Positions 52,261 through 61,791 of a stretch of 64,000 nucleotides of DNA are shown piece by piece. A program made the position numbers and the translations under genes. Numbering within the stretch: the first letter of the stretch is position 1; every line of letters begins with the position of its first letter. The stretch spans positions 2,243,501 to 2,307,500 of the forward strand of contig NZ_JOMJ01000003.1 of NCBI RefSeq assembly GCF_000711295.1, in the 5' to 3' direction. This DNA comes from Desulfohalovibrio reitneri. Lineage in GTDB: Bacteria > Desulfobacterota > Desulfovibrionia > Desulfovibrionales > Desulfovibrionaceae. The notes below the pieces were generated by a model that was given only the letters and a program-made list of their open reading frames with translations, did no database searches and was not told the origin of the DNA.

Positions 52261-52825
52261 GGTCCCTCCTGCGGCGGGAGATGCAAATCTGCACCCCGGC
52301 CGCCAGCACCACCAGCCCCACTCCGGCCACCCAGCGCCACGGCCCCAGGTACTCGCCCACGGCCGCTCCCAGGCGCACGGTGAGGTAGAGGATGGTCAGG
52401 GTCCACAGGGCGGAGGCGCCCACGGCCACCAGGGCGAATTTCCACACCGGCGCGCGGGCCAGCCCGGCGGCCACGTAGGTGGGGAAACGCATGCCGGGGA
52501 TGCAGCGGGCGGTGAGAACGGCCGTGATCAGGTTGCGGGAGAGCCATTGCCGCGACTTCTCAAAGCGGGGCCTTTCCAGGATGCGCTTGGAGAGCATGCG
52601 GCCGGGGTAGCGGCCCAGCATGTACAGCCCCAGGTCGCCCACGGCCAGCCCCACGGTCAGCCCCAGGGCCGCGGCCCACGGGGACATGGACCCCCCGGCC
52701 ACCAGCAGCCCGCAGGCCAGCGTGACCGGGTCCTCCAGCACCAGGGAGGCGGCCCCGGCCAACAGGGCCTGCACCACCGGCAGGTCGGCCAGAGTGGCCA
52801 GGTAGGCGATGAACTCCTGCAGCAT
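52247..52825 (-). CDS. DedA-family membrane protein
   Basis: A 192-aa protein of the DedA/SNARE-associated family: hydrophobic N-terminus, LVAGGSMSPWAAALGLTVGLAVGDLGLYMLGRYPG-type core (VGDLGLYMLGRYPG visible), and the conserved TARCIPGMRFPTYVAAGL loop with Arg-x2-Pro-Gly. Such proteins act as undecaprenyl-phosphate or lipid flippases and affect envelope homeostasis. It overlaps the ATP-grasp gene. Confidence 0.88.
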   Translation of the reverse strand: MLQEFIAYLATLADLPVVQALLAGAASLVLEDPVTLACGLLVAGGSMSPWAAALGLTVGLAVGDLGLYMLGRYPGRMLSKRILERPRFEKSRQWLSRNLITAVLTARCIPGMRFPTYVAAGLARAPVWKFALVAVGASALWTLTILYLTVRLGAAVGEYLGPWRWVAGVGLVVLAAGVQICISRRRRDLGGE

Positions 52826-53008
52826 CAGGCGGCCCGTAGCACGCCGCCGGCGTCGCTTCCATGACGGAGCGGCCGGGGATGGGCGAAGAGGCGTATTTGG
52901 CTGCGTGGCATGGACGGACGGACCTGTTGCCCGGCGCGGGGGCGGTTTGGCTGTCTGGCGACAGGCGGGGTGTGCCCTTTTTGGCGCAGGAGGGCAACCC
53001 GTGCGGGC

Positions 53009-54754
53009 TTAGAGGCTGGCGTAGCGGGAAATCTGCTTCTTGTACGCCTTGACGCCCTTGACGATGCCCTCGGTGAGATAGCCCAGGTAGTGGGTGTTGT
53101 TCAGGCGGCGGGCCTCGGTCCTGTTGGTCATGAAGCCCGCCTCCACCAGGATGGCCGGCATCTTGGCGCCCATGAGCACGTAGAAGGGCGCCTCGCGGGT
53201 GTCGCGGTTCTTGATGGGGTACTCCCGGCCAACGTTGCTGACGATGGAGGATTGCACGTCCGAAGCCAAGTCCTTGGATTCCCGGGTCTTGGAGTTGAGC
53301 ATGAGGTCGGTGAGGATAACCTGCAAATCGGAGATGCGCTTGGTGGAGACGGCGTTCTCCCGCGCGGCCACGCGCACGGCGGACTTGGTGCGGGCAAGGT
53401 TCAGGGAGTAGACCTCAAGGCCGTGCACGGAGCGGTTGTCGATGGCGTTGCAGTGCAGGGAGATGAAGAGGTCCGCCTTCTGCACGTTGGCCATGGCGGT
53501 TCGCTCCTCCAGGGGGATGAACTTGTCCGTGCTGCGGGTGTAGAGGACCTTGAAGCCCTCCTTCTTCAGCTTGCGCCCCAGGATCTTGGCCATCTTCAGG
53601 GTGATGTCCTTTTCCTTGAGGCCGTGGGCGATGGCCCCGGGGTCCTTTCCGCCGTGGCCGGGGTCGATCATGATGGTGTCGATGGTCAGCCCCAGCTGCT
53701 CCACCAGTTCGCCCATGTGCTTCTCGCTGCCCTTGGGCGCGGAGTAGCCTTCCTTGCCCTTCTTGTTCCGGGGCAGGGACTGGGCCAGCCTGGAAGTCTT
53801 GTCCGGGGCGTAGACGTCCACCACCACCCGATACGGGTTGTAGAGGTGGAAAATCTTGTAGTCCTCGAAATCGTTGAAATCGAGCACCACGCGGGCCGTC
53901 TCGTGGGTGTACTGGCCGGAGCGGATGCGGCGCAGGATGCCGTCGGCCACGGAGATTTCGTGGGAGACGTCCTGGCCCAGCCGGGAGCCAAGAAGGTCGA
54001 TGTAGAGCCGGTGGGGCCGGTTGACCTCCTCCGAGGGCTTGAGCATCTGGTACTTGAACTTGGCCTCGGAATCGAGGTCCAGGACCACGCGGGTGTAGTC
54101 GTCCGAGGAGCGGAAGCGCACCTGCTCCAGATAGGATGTGCCCGGCTTTTTGTCCGCGGGCTTGGTGGCGGTCTTGGGCGTGGCCCCGGAGGACACGGCC
54201 GTCTTCTTGGCCGGGGAGGACTCCGCGGCCTTGAGGTCCAGCTCGCGCAGCATGGCCGCGGCCTTGTCGTGCATGTCCCCCTTCTCGTAGCGGTGGTCGA
54301 TGAGCAGGAGGTCGGCGTAGGCGCGGTCCGGGCGGTCCAGCCTGTTGAGGTTTATCTTGGCGCGGCGCAGCAGGCAGTCGTCGGACCAGGAGTGGTCCGG
54401 GAAGTGGGAAACGACACGCTGGTAGTATTCCGTGGCCTTGATGTTGTCCGCGTCCAGCCCGCTGCGTTGGCCCAGCTCCTCGTAGACGCGGGCGATGTAG
54501 TACAGCGCCTTGGGCGCGTAGGGCCCGCGCGGCGAGGCCTTGTACACCGAGGTGAACTGCCGCTCGATCTTGTTCCAGTTGGAGCGGTACTTGCCCCGGG
54601 AGTCGTCCTTGCGCAGGGCGTGGAAGTCTCGATAGGCGCGGCCGAAGTCCTGTGCCAGCCCGGCCTGGGCCGGGGCGGCCAGGCACAGGGCCAGCAGCAG
54701 GACGGCCATGGCGGCCGCGGCGCGGTGCGGAAAAAAGGTTCGTGTGCCGAGCAT
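53009..54754 (-). CDS. N-acetylmuramoyl-L-alanine amidase (AmiC-like) with AMIN domain
   Basis: A 581-aa secreted protein. A signal peptide (~1-31, ending AQA) leads into a helical TPR-like region (~35-165) of an outer-membrane/periplasm type. Then an AMIN domain (~205-320) and the Amidase_3 catalytic domain (~355-575) follow. Zinc ligands are visible in MIDPGHGGKDPGA, the ERTAMANVQKADLFISLHCNA segment (His) and VEAGFMTNRTEA. It cleaves the amide between MurNAc and the stem peptide, for cell separation. The frame is open 76 codons upstream, but the Met at MLGTRTF fits a signal peptide. Confidence 0.9.
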   Translation of the reverse strand: MLGTRTFFPHRAAAAMAVLLLALCLAAPAQAGLAQDFGRAYRDFHALRKDDSRGKYRSNWNKIERQFTSVYKASPRGPYAPKALYYIARVYEELGQRSGLDADNIKATEYYQRVVSHFPDHSWSDDCLLRRAKINLNRLDRPDRAYADLLLIDHRYEKGDMHDKAAAMLRELDLKAAESSPAKKTAVSSGATPKTATKPADKKPGTSYLEQVRFRSSDDYTRVVLDLDSEAKFKYQMLKPSEEVNRPHRLYIDLLGSRLGQDVSHEISVADGILRRIRSGQYTHETARVVLDFNDFEDYKIFHLYNPYRVVVDVYAPDKTSRLAQSLPRNKKGKEGYSAPKGSEKHMGELVEQLGLTIDTIMIDPGHGGKDPGAIAHGLKEKDITLKMAKILGRKLKKEGFKVLYTRSTDKFIPLEERTAMANVQKADLFISLHCNAIDNRSVHGLEVYSLNLARTKSAVRVAARENAVSTKRISDLQVILTDLMLNSKTRESKDLASDVQSSIVSNVGREYPIKNRDTREAPFYVLMGAKMPAILVEAGFMTNRTEARRLNNTHYLGYLTEGIVKGVKAYKKQISRYASL

Positions 54755-55002
54755 GTCAGTCCAGGGGTCGGCGGTTCGGGGCGAAACACCAACCCGGTAA
54801 GGCCTCGCGCGGCCCGGGTCAAGGCCGCAAGGCGTTGTGGAAACTGTATTCCCGTCGTCATGGGGAGTCAATCGCCTCGTCCGTGGTGTCCGCTCCCCGA
54901 TTTCTTCTCCCTTTCTCCCCTGTGCCCGGACGCGGGCCAGGGGCAGAAGGAATGGTGCAGGCAAGCGAGAAAATCGACGCATTCACGCACCAAGGAGGCG
55001 CA

Positions 55003-55365
55003 ATGGCTACCGTCCGCTTTACCCGCTGCACCCTCTATCCCTTGAAATACCAGCGAGACACCGAGGAGATGGTCTCCACCGTCTTCTACGAGGCGGAAAC
55101 GGAGAAGGGCAAGGTGGAGGATTCGGTGGACGTCATGCAGAAGGTGGGCACCGAGTTCCAGAAGGCCCCGCTGAAAGTGGCCTTGTCCGAAGTGTCCGTG
55201 GCCCTGTTCGACGAGGAGGCCTTCAAGGAGGAGGCGCTGAAATACTATCGCGACTGCTGGGCCGCTCCCGGCGAAGGCATGCGCACCATGGGCGCCCCGG
55301 CGGACTTCGAGGAGGACCGCATCTTCGTCATGGACAAGGAAGTGGATGTGCCCGCCAAGAGCTGA
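55003..55365 (+). CDS. Conserved hypothetical protein (120 aa)
   Basis: A 120-aa soluble, acidic protein with alternating charged and aromatic residues (RCTLYPLKYQRDTEEMV, FQKAPLKVALSEVSVALF, DEEAFKEEALKYYRDCW). No family recognised. AAGGAGG lies 5 nt before the ATG, and a strong terminator follows, so it is a real single-gene unit. It is divergent from the amidase gene across a 248-nt gap without other features. Confidence 0.8.
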   Translation: MATVRFTRCTLYPLKYQRDTEEMVSTVFYEAETEKGKVEDSVDVMQKVGTEFQKAPLKVALSEVSVALFDEEAFKEEALKYYRDCWAAPGEGMRTMGAPADFEEDRIFVMDKEVDVPAKS

Positions 55366-55380
55366 AAACCGCTGAAAGCG

Positions 55381-55430
55381 CCACGAAAAAAGGGCCTCCC
55401 CGGAATTCCGGGGAGGCCCTTTCTCGTGGT
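55381..55430. terminator. Bidirectional terminator before glmS 3' end
   Basis: A long perfect stem AAAGGGCCTCCCCGGAA / TTCCGGGGAGGCCCTTT, extended by CCACGA/TCGTGG outside, lies between the convergent 120-aa gene and glmS. The A-run on one side and T-run on the other let it serve both. Confidence 0.93.
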
Positions 55431-55448
55431 TGCTTGAGTAACTCCGTC

Positions 55449-57275
<1,827 letters not shown>

Positions 57276-57291
57276 ATGCTCAGTCCTTGTT

Positions 57292-57906
57292 TCAGTCTTG
57301 TTGACCGGCGCGTTTCCAGAAGTCCGCCCAGGTTTCCAGCAGCAAGTTCAAAGCCCGGCCCCGGTGGGAACGGGCGTTCTTTTCACCGGGCGCCAGCTCG
57401 GCCGAGGCCTTGCCCAGCTCCGGGTCGATGAACAGGGGGTCGTAGCCGAAGCCGCCCTCGCCCTGGGGCTGGAAGGCGATGCGCCCCTCCCACTCGCCCC
57501 GGGCCAGGGCCTCGGCCCCGTTGGGCGCGGCCGCGGCCATGACGCAGACGAAGCGGGCCGCGCGCTCCTGCTCGGGCACGCCGGACAACTCCCGCAGGAG
57601 CTTGGCGTTGTTGGCCTCGTCGTCGCCCTGCTCCCCGGCGTAGCGGGCGGAATGCACGCCGGGCGCGCCGCCCAGGGCGTCCACCTCCAGGCCGGAGTCG
57701 TCGGCCACGGCGGCCAGGCCGGTGTAGGCGCTCATCTCGCGGGCCTTCTTCAGGGCATTCTCCTCGAAGGTCTCCCCGTCCTCCGCCACCTCGGGGGCGC
57801 CGGGGAAGTCGTCCAGGCTGAGCACCTCGATGCGCGAGCCGGAGAGCAGGTCGCGGAGTTCGGAAATCTTGCCTTTATTGCGGGTGGCCAGAACGATTCG
57901 GGACAA
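57292..57906 (-). CDS. rdgB: RdgB/HAM1 XTP/dITP pyrophosphatase
   Basis: A 204-aa enzyme that removes ITP/XTP/dITP from the nucleotide pool. Motifs: IVLATRNKGKISELRDLL (nucleotide site), ETFEENALKKAREMSA, AVADDSGLEVDALGGAPGVHSARYA and FGYDPLFIDPELGKASAEL, with SHRGRAL near the end. The start appears to be TTG at 57906: a good AAAGGAG lies 6 nt upstream and the conserved N-terminus begins directly after it. No ATG or GTG fits as well. First gene of the rdgB-glmS unit. Confidence 0.93.
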   Translation of the reverse strand: MSRIVLATRNKGKISELRDLLSGSRIEVLSLDDFPGAPEVAEDGETFEENALKKAREMSAYTGLAAVADDSGLEVDALGGAPGVHSARYAGEQGDDEANNAKLLRELSGVPEQERAARFVCVMAAAAPNGAEALARGEWEGRIAFQPQGEGGFGYDPLFIDPELGKASAELAPGEKNARSHRGRALNLLLETWADFWKRAGQQD

Positions 57907-58058
57907 CGAAAGCTCCTTTGCGTGGCAATCCGCGAAGGGTAGCGGGAAAGATTGCCGCTCGCAACATCTTCTGGAATAGTGGGCTTGTGGAAGGAGGGCC
58001 TGAAGCGCCGCCACACGCGGCGGGATGGCCGCGACCAAGCCGTTTTCAGGAGCCGGAC

Positions 58059-58781
58059 ATGCCCAAGCTGTTGCGCCGGGGCCAGGTGGTGGACCCAGAG
58101 GAAGTCGGACCGGAGAAGGAGACCATCCAGGAGGGCGGCGCCGCCGATGCCAAGTCCGTGACCCTCAACCTCACGGCCGAGGGGTACAAGGCGCTGCTGC
58201 GGCTCAAAGTCAAGCATCCGGACACCCCCACCTCCTGCATCGTCTCCGCCGCCCTGGTGCTGGCGGCCAAGCAGGACAAGACCAAGATCGCGGGTTCCTT
58301 CGACGAGGAGTCCATCCGCAAGATGGTGGAGGACGAGCTGGAGGTGGGGCCGGCCCGGCTGTTGGCCGAGGGCGAACAGACCCCGGCCGAACAGCGGGCC
58401 GAGAAGCGCGCCTCCAAGGCGGGCGCATCGCCGCCTCCTCCCCAGCCAGCGTCCGAGGAGGCCGGGGAGGGCGGGCAAGTGGAGTCGTCCGGCCCCAGGC
58501 TGGCGGATATGACCGCCGAGGAACTGGCCGCCAAGAAGAAGTCCGAGGGTCTTTCCCTGGACGAGAAACAGGCCTATCGCGAGCGGGTGCTGCTGCGCCT
58601 GTACACACTCTATCGCCAGGGCCAAAAACCGGAGGAGATCGCCAAGACCTTCAATCAGGAGGGACTGCCGCCCATCGAGGACGACGACGCCTGGGACGGC
58701 AGGGGGGTGCGCCTGTGGCTGGACCAGGAGGTCCTGCCGCGCAAGATGCAGTTCGAGATGAAGATGGGCCGCGAGGGGTAG
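58059..58781 (+). CDS. Conserved hypothetical protein with recombinase-like C-terminal segment
   Basis: A 240-aa soluble protein. The N-terminal half is helical (SVTLNLTAEGYKALLRLK) and the middle is a Pro/Glu-rich linker (~120-155). The C-terminal ~70 residues (LYTLYRQGQKPEEIAKTFNQEGLPP, then VRLWLDQEVLPRK) recall the helical part of serine-recombinase DNA-binding domains, where a helix-turn-helix spans a GLPP-like turn. No catalytic domain is present. CAGGAG precedes the ATG. It is convergent with the PAS kinase, only 3 nt apart. Function unknown. Confidence 0.7.
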   Translation: MPKLLRRGQVVDPEEVGPEKETIQEGGAADAKSVTLNLTAEGYKALLRLKVKHPDTPTSCIVSAALVLAAKQDKTKIAGSFDEESIRKMVEDELEVGPARLLAEGEQTPAEQRAEKRASKAGASPPPPQPASEEAGEGGQVESSGPRLADMTAEELAAKKKSEGLSLDEKQAYRERVLLRLYTLYRQGQKPEEIAKTFNQEGLPPIEDDDAWDGRGVRLWLDQEVLPRKMQFEMKMGREG

Positions 58782-58784
58782 AGG

Positions 58785-60290
58785 CTACTCCTCGTCCTCG
58801 TCCTTCCCCTCCAGCGCCCCGGCTGGCTCGTCGTCGTCGCCCAGAAGCGGAGGCAGCAGCAGCCGCACCGTGGTCCCCTCCCCCTCCACGCTCTCTATCT
58901 GCACGTCGCCGCCCAAGTCGTCGAGGATCTTCTTGGTCATGGCCAGGCCCAGCCCCGCGCCCTTGTCCTTGGTGGAGAAGAAGGGGTTGAATACCTTGGG
59001 CAGGTTTTCCGCCGGAATGCCCACCCCGGTGTCCGTCACCTCCACGGCCACGTAGCCGCGGCGCAGGTATGTGCGCAGGGTCAGCTCGCCGCCCTCGGGC
59101 ATGGCTTCCTTGGCGTTCTTGACCAGGTTGATGAGGCTCTGCTTGACCATCTCCGGGTCGCCCTTGGCCAGGGGCAGGTCCTCCTGGGGCAGGAACTCGG
59201 TGTGGATCTTCAGTTGCCTCGCGTTCATGGACATGATCTCCAGGGTGTCGCGCACCAGCTGGTTGACGTCCATGCGGCCGGTCTCGCCTTCTGTGGGACG
59301 GGTGAAGTTGAGCAGCGACTTGAGGATGGCGTCCAGGCGCTGGGACTCCTTGAGGATGATGGAGACCTTCTCGGCCGCCTGTTCGTCCAGGTTGCCGTTG
59401 CGCTGCAGGGAGTTGGCGAACCCGGCGATGGTGAAGAGCGGGTTGCGGATCTCGTGGGCGATGTAGGTGGACAGCTCGCCGATGCTGGCCAGCCGCTCCG
59501 ACTGCTGCAGCCGCTGCTCCATGTGGGTGCGGCGGGTGATGTCGCGGCGCATCTCGGCCACGTGGGTCAGCTGGCCCAGGTCGTTGCGCACCGGGTAGGT
59601 GTAGACGCGGTAGTAGTGCAGCTTTCCGTCGTCGTCCACCATGGTGTAGAGCGACTCCGACTTCTTGCCCGTGTGCACGGTCTTGCCGAAGGGGCAGTCG
59701 TACTCCGGCGCGCGGCAGAGGTTCTCCTCCTCCTCCAGCGCCTCCCAGAAGTAATAGCCCACGTAGTCCTCGCGCTTGCGTCCCCGCCGTTCCCAGACGT
59801 TGCGGTTGCAGTCCACAATGCGTCCCTCGGTGTCCAGAAGCAGCACGTCCTCGCGCAGCTCGTCGATGACCGTGTTCAGCAGGTGCTTGGTGCGGGTGAG
59901 GTCGGTGCGGCAGGTGCGGCAGACCGTTTCCGGGTCCAGCAGGGTGAGCAGGAAGAGGCTCTCCGAAGGGCCGAAAACCAGAACCTCGTCCGGGGCCTGC
60001 TGGCGCAGGGCGCGATCGGCAGGGTCGGACTCGAAGTCCAGAATGACGTCCAGCCCGGGCTGGCCGGCCAGCATGGACAGGGCGTCCGGGTAGACGTCCA
60101 GGCCGGAGGGGGAAACGTGTTCGGGCAGGCTGCCGCCGGGGCAGGCCACGGCCACCAGGCGCAAAGGGACGTCCTCGCCGGCGCCGTTGTGCAGAAAGCG
60201 AAGCGCCTGCTCGAACTCGGGGCCGGACCCGGCCAGGGCGGCCCGGTAAGCCTTTTCCGGCCCCAGGACGGTGAGCGGTTGGGCGCACAT
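58785..60290 (-). CDS. PAS-domain sensor histidine kinase (NtrB-like)
   Basis: A 501-aa soluble kinase. The N-terminal ~150 residues are of an unknown sensory type with a CRTCRTD pair. A PAS domain (~165-285) includes a Cys-rich stretch (NLCRAPEYDCPFG). HisKA has YIAHEIRNPLFTIAGFAN and HATPase_c shows SLINLVKNAKEAMPEGG and GAGLGLAMTKKIL, the NtrB/ZraS-like class that usually drives sigma-54 regulators. No such regulator is beside it. The start at MCAQPLTV is uncertain: no good ribosome site is seen, and 33 further codons are open up to a divergent rimO start. Confidence 0.88.
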   Translation of the reverse strand: MCAQPLTVLGPEKAYRAALAGSGPEFEQALRFLHNGAGEDVPLRLVAVACPGGSLPEHVSPSGLDVYPDALSMLAGQPGLDVILDFESDPADRALRQQAPDEVLVFGPSESLFLLTLLDPETVCRTCRTDLTRTKHLLNTVIDELREDVLLLDTEGRIVDCNRNVWERRGRKREDYVGYYFWEALEEEENLCRAPEYDCPFGKTVHTGKKSESLYTMVDDDGKLHYYRVYTYPVRNDLGQLTHVAEMRRDITRRTHMEQRLQQSERLASIGELSTYIAHEIRNPLFTIAGFANSLQRNGNLDEQAAEKVSIILKESQRLDAILKSLLNFTRPTEGETGRMDVNQLVRDTLEIMSMNARQLKIHTEFLPQEDLPLAKGDPEMVKQSLINLVKNAKEAMPEGGELTLRTYLRRGYVAVEVTDTGVGIPAENLPKVFNPFFSTKDKGAGLGLAMTKKILDDLGGDVQIESVEGEGTTVRLLLPPLLGDDDEPAGALEGKDEDEE

Positions 60291-60375
60291 ATATATTGGA
60301 TGTAGCCGCGCGATAACCGAAATGCAAGGGGAGGCTCTTTTCAGACCGCGCCGGATGGGGTAGGCGGAGGCCTTC

Positions 60376-61680
60376 ATGGAGCGAATCAAAATCTACACAG
60401 TCTCCCTGGGCTGCCCCAAGACCAGGGTGGACACGGAAGCCTTCCTCGGCGGGCTGGGGCCGGGGCGTTTCGCCCCGGTGGACGACCCGGCCGGGGCCGA
60501 ACTGATTTTCATCAACACCTGCGGTTTCATCGCCCCGGCGGTGGAGGAGTCGGCCCAGACCATCATCGAGGCGGCCGAGGCCGCCCGCGAGGGCGGGGGC
60601 GGCGCGCTGGTGGCCGCGGCGGGCTGCCTGGTGGCCCGCTACGGCGCCGGGGACCTGGCCGCCGAGCTGCCCGAGGTGGATTTGTGGCTGGACCTCTCCG
60701 AGCGCCACCGCTGGCCGGAAATGGTCCTCGAGGCGCTGGGCCGGGCCGGGTCCGGCGCGGCTGGGCGGCTTCTCTCCACCGGACCGGGCTACGCCTACCT
60801 CAAGATCGCCGAGGGCTGCCCGCAGCGCTGCGCCTTCTGCACCATACCGGACATCCGCGGCCCGCTTCGCTCCAGGCCGCCCGAGGAGTTGCTGGCCGAG
60901 GCCCGCTCCATGCTGGAACAGGGTGCGGCCGAACTGGTCCTGGTGGCGCAGGACTTGACATCCTACGGAAGAGACCTATGCTCGGAAGCGCGCCTGGCCG
61001 ACCTTGTGGAATCCCTGGCCGGGCTTCAGGGACTCGACCGATTACGCCTCATGTATCTCTACCCCGCCGGTCTGACCGACGGGTTCCTCTCCAGGCTGTC
61101 CCAAGTAGGACCGCCCCTCGCACCGTACTTCGACGTTCCGTTGCAGCACGCCCATGCCGACGTTCTATCGGCCATGGGGCGGCCCTTCGCGCGCGACCCC
61201 CGCAGGGTGGTGGAGCGCATCCGCGCCCGTTTTCCGGACGCGGCGCTGCGCACCAGTCTCATCACCGGCTATCCCGGCGAGACGGAGGACGCTTTCCGGA
61301 CGCTGCGCGATTTCGTGGCCGAGACGCGCTTCCATCATATGGGGGTCTTCGTCTTCGAGCCCGAGGACGGCACGCCGGCGGCGGAGCTGTCCGGACGGGT
61401 GGACAGGGAGACGGCCGAGGCACGGCGGGAGGAACTGATGTCCCTGCAGGCGGGGATTTCGGAGGAGATACTCGGGGAGCTTGTGGGTACCGCCCAGGAC
61501 GTGGTGGTGGACGAGCCCTCTCCGGAGTGGCCCGGGCTGCACGTGGGACGCTGCTGGTTCCAGGCCCCGGAGGCGGACGGCGTAACCTGGATAAGCGGGC
61601 CGGGCGTGCGCCCGGGCGCTATGGTTCGGGCGCGGATCGATGAGGCAAAAACCTACGATCTTGTCGCCCTGGCGGAGTGA
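60376..61680 (+). CDS. rimO: Ribosomal protein S12 methylthiotransferase
   Basis: A 434-aa MiaB/RimO-family enzyme. The N-terminal UPF0004 domain has SLGCPKTRVDTEAF, INTCGFIAPAVEES and AAGCLVARYG, giving three cysteines for the auxiliary [4Fe-4S] cluster. The radical SAM core has CPQRCAFCTIP (Cx3Cx2C), and a C-terminal TRAM domain follows (~370-430). RimO adds a methylthio group to Asp of S12. It is divergent from the PAS kinase gene. The end of the gene is 111 nt ahead of rpsA. Confidence 0.94.
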   Translation: MERIKIYTVSLGCPKTRVDTEAFLGGLGPGRFAPVDDPAGAELIFINTCGFIAPAVEESAQTIIEAAEAAREGGGGALVAAAGCLVARYGAGDLAAELPEVDLWLDLSERHRWPEMVLEALGRAGSGAAGRLLSTGPGYAYLKIAEGCPQRCAFCTIPDIRGPLRSRPPEELLAEARSMLEQGAAELVLVAQDLTSYGRDLCSEARLADLVESLAGLQGLDRLRLMYLYPAGLTDGFLSRLSQVGPPLAPYFDVPLQHAHADVLSAMGRPFARDPRRVVERIRARFPDAALRTSLITGYPGETEDAFRTLRDFVAETRFHHMGVFVFEPEDGTPAAELSGRVDRETAEARREELMSLQAGISEEILGELVGTAQDVVVDEPSPEWPGLHVGRCWFQAPEADGVTWISGPGVRPGAMVRARIDEAKTYDLVALAE

Positions 61681-61720
61681 GGAAAAGCGGAAAAAACCAC
61701 GTCTCACGGGGGTTCAACGG

Positions 61721-61784
61721 TTGCCAACCCCCCTGCCCTGTGCTAGGGCCAGAAAAATTTTCGGCTGAGGAGTCGATTGGAGGA
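61721..61784 (+). promoter_or_regulatory. Candidate rpsA promoter and strong ribosome site
   Basis: TTGCCA (61721-61726) and TAGGGC (61744-61749, preceded by TGTGC) are spaced by 17 nt, giving a possible sigma-70 promoter; the -10 box matches weakly. GGAGGA at 61779-61784 lies 7 nt before the chosen rpsA ATG and is the best-looking ribosome site here. Confidence 0.45.
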
Positions 61785-61791
61785 AACCCAA

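Noticed and set aside
52861-53052. Small plus-strand frame (63 codons) between DedA and the amidase
   Set aside because: No clear ribosome site, no family pattern, and its end overlaps the amidase 3' end; could be real but not supported.
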